Virus record (IMG/VR): IMGVR_UViG_3300042518_000803
Location: 1-42,376 of that record
From: a virus
Strand: one strand, 5' to 3'
DNA length: 42,376 nucleotides
Under the pieces are notes generated by a model, which worked only from the letters and a program-made list of their open reading frames with translations, was not told where the DNA came from and searched no databases. The first letter of the stretch is position 1. The number at the start of each line of letters is the position of its first letter. The translations under genes and the position numbers were made by a program. Shown in pieces: positions 36,304-42,376 of the stretch.

Positions 36304-37617
36304 CTAGGCCAGATCCGTGATGAGGAGGTGCTTGTCGCGCGTGTCGCAACCCATCGTCTCGCGGCAGTAGAACGTAGCCTGATACTCGTCCTTGTCGAGA
36401 ATACGCTGGTAGATCGCACCATCCTTGTCCATCCACGTCATGTCCTTCATGACGTAGAGCTTCAGGTCGGTCTCGTCGATGAACTCGAGCGAGTTGCTGT
36501 AGCAATCGCGATCCGCGAACATCGGGATGCCGTGGATCGTGAGATCGCTGTAGCCCAGATCGAAGTCGATCGTACCGCCGGTCGTGTTGAAGCGACGCTC
36601 GGGGAGCACCAAGGCAGCGATCTTGCGGATCTGCTTGAAGTCACCGAAGATCGCAGTCGGAACAGTATCCGCCTTCTCGACCACCGTCATGACCGCCTCA
36701 TCGAGGAGATCGATGGTGACCGGACGCGCAACGGCGCTGTTCGAGAGGACCGTAGCACGGTGCCAGTCGTTGGCAGCAAGGCTGGCGTCGACGCCTTGGA
36801 AGTGGGTGTCGTGAAGAGGGTTCGACACGCCGAGGATGCCACGGATGCCCATCGGCTCGTTCTTGAAGCCGATATCTGCCGCAGTGTAGTCACCGACGAG
36901 GGTGCCCACGACGTTGCCGGTAGCGATAACGTCGTTGTTGTTCGACGTACCAGCGAGAACCGTGACAACGATCTGGTTCGATCCACTACGGCTAGTCACA
37001 CGCAGAGCAGAGGTCACGGCAAACGAACTAGGGTTGAGCGTGACAATGATCTGGTTCGGCTTCAGCCAGCGGTTCGGAGCCATGTCGGTCATGGTCACGT
37101 AGCCCTCGATAGTCGTGGGGACACCGAGGGTCAGCGTCGTACCACCACCGCCCGCAGTAATACGAGCAAGAATACCCGAACCATCGCCGCTGTACATGCG
37201 CTGGCGCTGACGGGCGAGAAGCTTGGCCTTGGCCTGCATCTCGTTCATCACGATGTCCAGCCACGACGCGATCGCACTGTCGTTGGCATCAGACGTGATG
37301 CCGTCGAACTTCATGCGGCCGTAGATGTGGCGAACACCAAAGCTGTACTGGCTGAACTTCTCGGTATCGGGCTCAGGGAGCGTGCCGCCGGCACCGATCG
37401 AGACGACGCCGCTGGCATCATCCGTGTGGACCGGGAAAACGACGTTCTTGCCCTGAACTCGGGTCGAGTTGCGCGGCAGTCGCTTCAGGCGCGTGTTGGG
37501 GTAGATGACCGTGTCAGCGACCACGGGCAGGAACAAGTCCTGCAGAATTCGGGTGTAGTAATCACCGGTGCCGTAAACGACACCACCAGCCGACGCATCA
37601 ATAAGAGTCTTTGCCAT
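36304..37617 (-). CDS. Major capsid protein, 437 aa
   Basis: The main shell protein, expected to have the HK97 fold. Features: an N-terminal MAKTLIDASAGGVVYGTGDYY, then a long helix region (WLDIVMNEMQAKAKLLARQRQRMYSG), central Gly/Thr-rich beta sections, and a C-terminal core with TAIFGDFKQIRKIAALVLPERRF and IHGIPMFADRDCYSNSLEFID, a pattern often seen near the end of podovirus capsid proteins. Gene order, directly downstream of the scaffold gene and upstream of head-completion genes, and the usual length support the call. It starts 21 bases after the scaffold stop in transcription order. Confidence 0.88.
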   Translation of the reverse strand: MAKTLIDASAGGVVYGTGDYYTRILQDLFLPVVADTVIYPNTRLKRLPRNSTRVQGKNVVFPVHTDDASGVVSIGAGGTLPEPDTEKFSQYSFGVRHIYGRMKFDGITSDANDSAIASWLDIVMNEMQAKAKLLARQRQRMYSGDGSGILARITAGGGGTTLTLGVPTTIEGYVTMTDMAPNRWLKPNQIIVTLNPSSFAVTSALRVTSRSGSNQIVVTVLAGTSNNNDVIATGNVVGTLVGDYTAADIGFKNEPMGIRGILGVSNPLHDTHFQGVDASLAANDWHRATVLSNSAVARPVTIDLLDEAVMTVVEKADTVPTAIFGDFKQIRKIAALVLPERRFNTTGGTIDFDLGYSDLTIHGIPMFADRDCYSNSLEFIDETDLKLYVMKDMTWMDKDGAIYQRILDKDEYQATFYCRETMGCDTRDKHLLITDLA

Positions 37618-37637
37618 GTCAGTTCAATCCTTGGCCG

Positions 37638-38474
37638 TTAGAGGAGGCCAGCCTTTCGCGCATATTCCAGCGCGGCATTGCGAAGATCGCCGTTGTCAAA
37701 GCTCTTCTTGTCGAGCTTCACAGACGGCGTAGCCGAAGTGATACCGCCACGCATAGGGGAGTGACGGGCCATGTCGGCAAGATCTCCGCGACGAAGACCC
37801 TGCTTTTGGACCTCCTCCAGAATCTCGCGCTGTTCATTTGCGGCAACGGCCGCAGCAGCGGAGATGGGTTCGTTGGAGTGGGCCATCGTCAGGATCGCTG
37901 CTTTGTAGGCAGCCTGACCCGCCTTGTTAAGCGAGCCATCACCGTTCACAAGCCACGGGTATTGGGCGATTTCAGAGCGCACATCGCCCTCGATGCGCGA
38001 CTTCGCCTCAGCCACCTCGCGGTTCTCGACCTTTACCTTTAGGGCGGCGAGCTCAGCAAGCAGGTTGGGGTCAGCTGCCGGAGTTGCCGGCTTGGCTTCG
38101 AACTCACCGCCTTCGTCCCCACGCTGCATGTCATGACCACGCTGAGTCGCGCTCAGCACTGCGTCAGGATTTTGCATGGCAGCAAGGAACGCCTGCTTCA
38201 GCTTCGAATTCTGCTCCAAAGAAGAACGCAGCTGCTGATACTCTTGGTACGCAGCGGCATCATCCTTGAGGGCAGACTCTCGCTTGGCGAGCTCCGCAGT
38301 TCTCACCTCATAGTCAAGCCCCTTCTGGGCAAGCTCGACCGCCTTTTCCGTGGGCACCCTGATTTCTCGACCGTGGCGTTTCAGAGTCAGCTCAACAGCA
38401 GGCGTGACATTTTCCGGATTGCCTTGATGCGCACCCGTGGTGTGGGCGTTGGCGTTGGGGTTCTGGGTTGTCAT
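37638..38474 (-). CDS. Capsid scaffolding protein, 278 aa
   Basis: Starts MTTQNPNANAHTTGAHQGNP, a disordered, Asn/Gly-rich beginning, followed by highly charged helices (KRESALKDDAAAYQEYQQLR) and a basic C-terminus (LRNAALEYARKAGLL). It lies between portal and major capsid genes, where scaffold genes are usual in phages. Scaffolds direct procapsid assembly and leave or are degraded before packaging. The length and composition fit. A protease domain is not seen. Confidence 0.83.
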   Translation of the reverse strand: MTTQNPNANAHTTGAHQGNPENVTPAVELTLKRHGREIRVPTEKAVELAQKGLDYEVRTAELAKRESALKDDAAAYQEYQQLRSSLEQNSKLKQAFLAAMQNPDAVLSATQRGHDMQRGDEGGEFEAKPATPAADPNLLAELAALKVKVENREVAEAKSRIEGDVRSEIAQYPWLVNGDGSLNKAGQAAYKAAILTMAHSNEPISAAAAVAANEQREILEEVQKQGLRRGDLADMARHSPMRGGITSATPSVKLDKKSFDNGDLRNAALEYARKAGLL

Positions 38475-38488
38475 GTCGTTTTTTCCAG

Positions 38489-38974
38489 TTAGGAACCAGA
38501 GGTGAGTTGTTCGAATTCTTCGCGAGAGATCTCGCGGTAGTAGTTCATGACAAGGACGATACCCTTTTGGGCACCACCATCATGAAGCACGCGGGCCGGG
38601 ATATTCATCCCCTCTCCGGCGCAGCATTGGCAATGAGGGATAAGGCCACCCCATTGTGAACCCTTGGGCTTATATGCAGTCTCCCAGTTCGTGTGAGGGA
38701 TGAGCCCATCCGTCTCTCCATGGATCCAGATCGCAGGTCCAAGACAGTGGTAGCACTCGACGTAACCAAGGTTCGGAGTCTTGGCCGACTCATTGAGCTC
38801 TTCCAGCTTCGCACGACGCATATCGCGAAGCTTCATCGCGACAGCGAACGCTTGCTCGCGCTGCTGCTCGTCAATCTTGGGAAGGGCGGGCGGCTTGGCC
38901 CGCTTGAAGCGAGCATCCGTAGTGGACTTCTGCTCGGCAATTTCGAGTGCCTTTTCTGCGCTATTGTTGGTCAT
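38489..38974 (-). CDS. Hypothetical Cys-rich protein, 161 aa
   Basis: Starts MTNNSAEKALEIAEQKSTTD. A helical, charged N-terminal half is followed by two cysteine clusters: VECYHCLGPAIWIHGE near 73-88 and HCQCCAGEGMN near 113-123, which with nearby histidines could bind zinc. It sits between portal and scaffold, two base pairs from the portal stop. Phage genes at this position often encode small head-assembly accessories; the zinc-binding suggestion comes from the Cys/His spacing alone. Confidence 0.75.
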   Translation of the reverse strand: MTNNSAEKALEIAEQKSTTDARFKRAKPPALPKIDEQQREQAFAVAMKLRDMRRAKLEELNESAKTPNLGYVECYHCLGPAIWIHGETDGLIPHTNWETAYKPKGSQWGGLIPHCQCCAGEGMNIPARVLHDGGAQKGIVLVMNYYREISREEFEQLTSGS

Positions 38975-38976
38975 TT

Positions 38977-40935
38977 TTACCTACGAGGTTGAGATGCTTG
39001 CCCAGTCTCACCGGGCATTCCCTTGGAAGCTTGCATCATAGCCATCTGCTGCTGAGCTCGCTCAGCGAGCGTCTGGCTAAACTGCTGCCAACGGTTTACA
39101 AGTTTGAGCTGTACAGGCTGAGCCAGTGCCTCAAATTCCAAGCTGTTGAGGAACCTCTCTAGCACACGGCTTCGGACCTGAGGATCATTCCACGGCAAGA
39201 CCGAAGCCTCGTATGTGGGATCGTCGATGATCCGATCGATCTCTCGCTGCTCGGCCAATTCTTGCTGCATGCGATGATCGGCCCACTCAGATCGAGTGTG
39301 GAACGACAGGCCACGAATCAGGATCGACTTGTCATCCGGATCGGCTGGGTTCAGGATGCCAAGCTGTGCAGCTTCAAACATCCGCGCCTGACGGGCAACG
39401 GTAGAGTCCATCATGTCGGGTTGAGCCACAACATGGATGCGGTAATGCCCTCGGAGCTCTGCTCCTGTGAACCGCCGAACGTCAAGCTCTCCAGACGGAC
39501 CCTGCACCTGCATGATGCGAGGGGCGTCGTAGAACCGGCCCATGAGCTCGAGCATGGTCGTCCCAAGATCTGCCGTGCTCTCGAGCATCGCCTCGCTCGT
39601 CGGAGTGAGAATCGCGTTGTTGTCTGCCTGAACCGCAGAAACAGCGACTCCAGATCGAAGCTGCCCCGGAAGGCTGTTGTTCGTCGGGTCAGCCTGAGCC
39701 GAGATCTTGTCCATCTCCGCTTCCGATTCCGCAGCGTTCTGCAGAACATGCATGGGCTGCTGCGGGGGCGGACTGAACGAAGGCGTTCCGTTGGTGGGAT
39801 CGTACTCGACAACAAGTCCGGGCACGTTGGCAACCTGCATAGGCTTGATGCCATTACCCTTTGGGATCAGCGTCATGCCATAGCCGGCATTGCGCATGAA
39901 CCTCATCATGTAGGTGCGCGACTCGTTACGTGCACGCTGCGGACCGCGCAGCTGCTCAACGAGCGACAGGCCCATGAAGCGGCCCTCGACTGGGAACCAA
40001 TCGAACTTGGTGTACGGCAGCTTTTCGTAGCTGTTCGGCTCGTCCTTGACGATCTGATCTCCGACCATGACGACGTGTCGGCCACGCCAGTTGTTGGTCG
40101 CTAGCGGGATCTCGTAGATCTCGATCTCAGTGGCAAGGTCCGTACGGGGTCGACGAGTCGTAAGAGCAACGCCATGGTCTCCCGACAGGAACGCCAACAC
40201 GTCGCGGTACTGCTCGACTCCGGCAAACTTAGAGCTCGGCTCGGGCGCGACATCGATGCCCCACTGAGACTTGATCACGTCGATAGGCTTGGCAACCTGC
40301 GTCCCAGCCCAACGGCAGTCGCTAACGCCACCGCCTCGAGCGTTGGGATCCCAGTGCATCTGGAACGGCTCAATCACATCGAGGCACAGCTCGCCCGGAC
40401 GCACGTCGCGATAGCGGCGCTTTTGCTCCAGATACAAGCGCAGCTCGTCGTTGAAGAGCGCCTCAATGTTGGGCTCGTTGTCGTTCTCGTTGAGATAGAT
40501 CCGTCTGGGGTGACCGATGTCAGGATCCCAACCGGGACGCAGGAAGCCAGAGCCGCAGACAGCGGCCCACATCATGGCCCGCCGCTGCTTCACTCGAAAC
40601 TTGGTAATACGCTGTGCGTGCTCAAACGCAGACCGAGCGAGCTTGGCAGCCTGCACGTCACGTCGATCATCCGACATGGGAAGAGGCATCAGCGTCGCGT
40701 TGAGGCCCTGCAGCTTGGCGAGCGACCGAAGAACCTTCGGGAGGATCAGGTTGGCCTGATACTTCTGCCGACTATAGCGCGGGTCTTTCGGAGGCCGAAT
40801 GCTCCCAGACTCAGGCACGAAGAATGGCTTGCCATAGAAGTACGCCATGTTGGAGAACCACTGCTCCTCCATGGCTCGGCGCTCGACCGCTAGGTCTGGC
40901 GCGATCTTCGTTTTGACAAAGTCTTCTGCCTTCAA
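38977..40935 (-). CDS. Portal protein, 652 aa
   Basis: The dodecameric ring at the packaging vertex. N-terminal motifs MEEQWFSNMAYFYGKPFFVP and YQANLILPKVLRSLAKLQGLNATL, the segment RAMMWAAVCGSGFLRPGWDP, and the later LRGPQRARNESRTYMMRFMR helix are characteristic of portal proteins of podoviruses with long (about 650-residue) portals. Its location between terminase and scaffold confirms the role. ATG 40935 overlaps the stop of the small membrane protein gene (four bases). The C-terminal end is Gln/Met-rich and probably disordered. Confidence 0.9.
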   Translation of the reverse strand: MKAEDFVKTKIAPDLAVERRAMEEQWFSNMAYFYGKPFFVPESGSIRPPKDPRYSRQKYQANLILPKVLRSLAKLQGLNATLMPLPMSDDRRDVQAAKLARSAFEHAQRITKFRVKQRRAMMWAAVCGSGFLRPGWDPDIGHPRRIYLNENDNEPNIEALFNDELRLYLEQKRRYRDVRPGELCLDVIEPFQMHWDPNARGGGVSDCRWAGTQVAKPIDVIKSQWGIDVAPEPSSKFAGVEQYRDVLAFLSGDHGVALTTRRPRTDLATEIEIYEIPLATNNWRGRHVVMVGDQIVKDEPNSYEKLPYTKFDWFPVEGRFMGLSLVEQLRGPQRARNESRTYMMRFMRNAGYGMTLIPKGNGIKPMQVANVPGLVVEYDPTNGTPSFSPPPQQPMHVLQNAAESEAEMDKISAQADPTNNSLPGQLRSGVAVSAVQADNNAILTPTSEAMLESTADLGTTMLELMGRFYDAPRIMQVQGPSGELDVRRFTGAELRGHYRIHVVAQPDMMDSTVARQARMFEAAQLGILNPADPDDKSILIRGLSFHTRSEWADHRMQQELAEQREIDRIIDDPTYEASVLPWNDPQVRSRVLERFLNSLEFEALAQPVQLKLVNRWQQFSQTLAERAQQQMAMMQASKGMPGETGQASQPRR

Positions 40936-41195
40936 CCGTAGAGCTCCTCATCGGGGTCTTCGGCCGGCATAGAACGCTGCATGAACTCCGCAACGCTTGC
41001 AGCCGTGCGAGCCTGATCAGCTTGGATCACCAACTGTGCAGCCTGAGGAGACTTCATGCCAACGATCTCAAGGCGAGCCACATCGAGCGACTTGCGGTCA
41101 GCCTCGATGACCTTGAGAAGGCAGTGCTGCGTCCATGCGCTCCACGCGAGGTGAGCGGCCAGCACAACCATCGACACGATTACGATCAGCTCCAT
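40932..41195 (-). CDS. Small membrane-anchored protein, 87 aa
   Basis: An N-terminal hydrophobic helix (MELIVIVSMVVLAAHLAWSAW, residues 2-21) is followed by helical charged sequence ending in DPDEELYG. It resembles an inner-membrane spanin or another single-span protein; no transmembrane hairpin or enzyme motif is seen. Its start overlaps the terminase stop by ten bases and its stop overlaps the portal start by four, so it is embedded in the packaging cluster. It could be a late lysis helper or a membrane-linked packaging accessory. Confidence 0.75.
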   Translation of the reverse strand: MELIVIVSMVVLAAHLAWSAWTQHCLLKVIEADRKSLDVARLEIVGMKSPQAAQLVIQADQARTAASVAEFMQRSMPAEDPDEELYG

Positions 41196-42376
41196 TCATC
41201 GCTCCAGTCAGAGTCTTCGCCCGAAATCGTACCCACATCTGCGTCTTCGTTGCAATCCTGCTCGAACTGTTTCCAGTGCACCTCGTCAGGGCTTAGCGTC
41301 TTTTGCTCCTCCTTGGACTTCACGAAGCCGGAGGCCAAAGCATACCGGCGACCCATAAGCGCGATACCCCAAGCCATGACGTAGTCGTCGTGCTCGCCAG
41401 ACGGGGCGTCCTCGCGCATATTGGCGTCGAGATACATCTTGAGCATCTGCTCGGCCAGACGATGGTCATGGAACCTAGCCCCATCGCCCTCGAGCGCCAG
41501 ATGCTCTCGGATTTCGTTGAACAGCGTAGGGCGGCTCATGCTGTTCGTAGACCAGCCGAGCTTCTGGGTTGTCCGCTGCCCGATCTTGTCGTAGGTCTCG
41601 CGTCGACCGAGCATGGGGTAGGACATGTCGCGCAGGGCGTCCAGAGCGGACACACCCGGTCCCTCGATCTCCGGCATGAGGTACGCGCTACCGTAGTGGA
41701 GCCCAAGCATCCCTGCCATGCGGCCAAACTCCTTGGGGCGGATACAGGATCTCGCCGGAGGGCGTGGGCAGTACAGGAGCGTCGCCACCTGCTCGCAAGT
41801 GCGGGCATTTATCACGACCGCGACCGAGTCGTCTCCACCCATTACCCCGTGGCCGACATCGACCCCGATGGCGTAGGGCGTTCCCGGTTCTGGGTTGGCC
41901 CATATCCACAACGGTCCAGTAGGGTCAGCCACTAGACGATAGGACTTCCGGTCGTCGTCGATTAGGATCGACCCCTTCCAGATCGGATCCTTGGCCTGAG
42001 ACTTTACGGCGAGAACCTGCGAGGAAGGGAACGCCGGCCTGCCGCTGGCGAGGAATGCCTCCCGTGGAGTCGCTGGGAACTCCTGATGGAACAGGTCTAG
42101 GTTCCCACGGAACGTGTTCTCAATTTTGGAACGACGCCACGCAAGCTGTCCGGGATCTAAGCCCATGCGCAGCAGCTCGCGCTCCTCGTCGTCGAGCGTC
42201 TCAAGCAAGGATACGGCCTGATCCTTTACTAGCTTGACCGAGTAGTCAAAGTTCTTGTCGAACCACCACGGGAAGAACAGCGCCTTCCAATCGCTCTCGT
42301 TGCGGTATGCCCGCATCCAGAACTCGTACCACCAGTTCATTCCGGAGCCCGTACCCTCGTACGAGATGACCGTATT
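41186..42376 (-). CDS. terL: Terminase large subunit, C-terminal part (joins 1-811)
   Basis: This segment holds the nuclease domain of terminase. In full-length numbering, Asp384 lies in YAIGVDVGHG, Glu447/449 in MPEIEGPG and Asp541/542 in EHDDYVMAWGIAL; together they form the RNase H-like active site that cuts concatemers. A MNWWYEFW stretch follows motif III, and bases 42199-42376 duplicate 1-178. The protein ends at 41186, overlapping the membrane-protein start by ten bases. The gene is truncated at the window edge only because the circle was opened here. Confidence 0.93.
   Translation of the reverse strand, partial: NTVISYEGTGSGMNWWYEFWMRAYRNESDWKALFFPWWFDKNFDYSVKLVKDQAVSLLETLDDEERELLRMGLDPGQLAWRRSKIENTFRGNLDLFHQEFPATPREAFLASGRPAFPSSQVLAVKSQAKDPIWKGSILIDDDRKSYRLVADPTGPLWIWANPEPGTPYAIGVDVGHGVMGGDDSVAVVINARTCEQVATLLYCPRPPARSCIRPKEFGRMAGMLGLHYGSAYLMPEIEGPGVSALDALRDMSYPMLGRRETYDKIGQRTTQKLGWSTNSMSRPTLFNEIREHLALEGDGARFHDHRLAEQMLKMYLDANMREDAPSGEHDDYVMAWGIALMGRRYALASGFVKSKEEQKTLSPDEVHWKQFEQDCNEDADVGTISGEDSDWSDEWS
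42199..42376. repeat. Terminal direct repeat, right copy
   Basis: Partner of bases 1-178, 176 of 178 identical. Its G at 42326 and C at 42350 keep the same Tyr and Thr codons as the left copy, so both versions encode an identical terminase segment. Confidence 0.93.

Noticed and set aside
35626-37641. A 671-residue plus-strand open frame across the capsid genes
   Set aside because: It is antisense to the major capsid protein, the 208-residue structural protein and the start of the 156-residue gene, with Arg/His/Val-rich composition and no ribosome site or domain. It mirrors the codon bias of the real genes.

Overview
The window looks like one complete genome of a virulent tailed double-stranded DNA phage, most likely podovirus-like, opened inside its large terminase gene. 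The first 178 bases recur at the right end with two mismatches, so the contig closes into a circle of about 42.2 kb. The closed terminase gene reads through the junction as one 607-residue protein. No integrase, lysogeny repressor, DNA or RNA polymerase, helicase, primase or tRNA gene is recognisable, so replication and transcription must lean on the host. A boxA-like rRNA antitermination signal, strong AAGGAGA ribosome binding sites and fairly high GC suggest a proteobacterial host. That is an inference.

Layout. (1) From about 2.6 kb leftwards through the junction to about 13.0 kb, the minus strand carries the late genes. In order of transcription they are: an AT-hook/ribbon-helix-helix protein, two tiny Lys/Gly-rich peptides, two beta-rich proteins, a small helical protein, terminase, a membrane protein, portal, a Cys-rich protein, scaffold, major capsid protein, three head/adaptor proteins, two very large tail/nozzle proteins with long insertions, two internal virion proteins, a 3592-residue giant virion protein, a lipoprotein and a 43-residue peptide. 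One small plus-strand gene (832-1158) sits inside this block. (2) At 2.6-3.7 kb a short plus-strand block holds a RuvC-like resolvase, a small protein and a DUF6321-type basic protein. A convergent membrane protein (lysis candidate) follows. (3) At 4.06-5.24 kb lies a 1.2-kb region without a convincing gene. It holds a helically phased GCATGC array, a palindromic operator-like site and about 1 kb that folds into a dense run of perfect hairpins around a boxA-like element. (4) At 5.2-12.8 kb the plus-strand early/middle operon has about 19 genes: many tiny acidic proteins of unknown function, a DUF7227-type protein, a zinc ribbon, a helical-repeat protein, then a recombination module (Cas4-like Fe-S nuclease, Rad52/22-type annealing protein) and a winged-helix protein. 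Tandem terminators separate it from the end of the late operon.

How it works together (inference). Rightward transcription starts near 4.1-4.2 kb, passes through the structured RNA with boxA-type antitermination, and expresses the early proteins from near-identical A/C-rich, G-poor leaders. The nuclease, annealing protein and RuvC-like resolvase would support recombination-dependent replication by host machinery. The leftward late genes then build the particle. The most unusual parts are the large structured RNA with its boxA and the 10-bp-period GCATGC array beside it.
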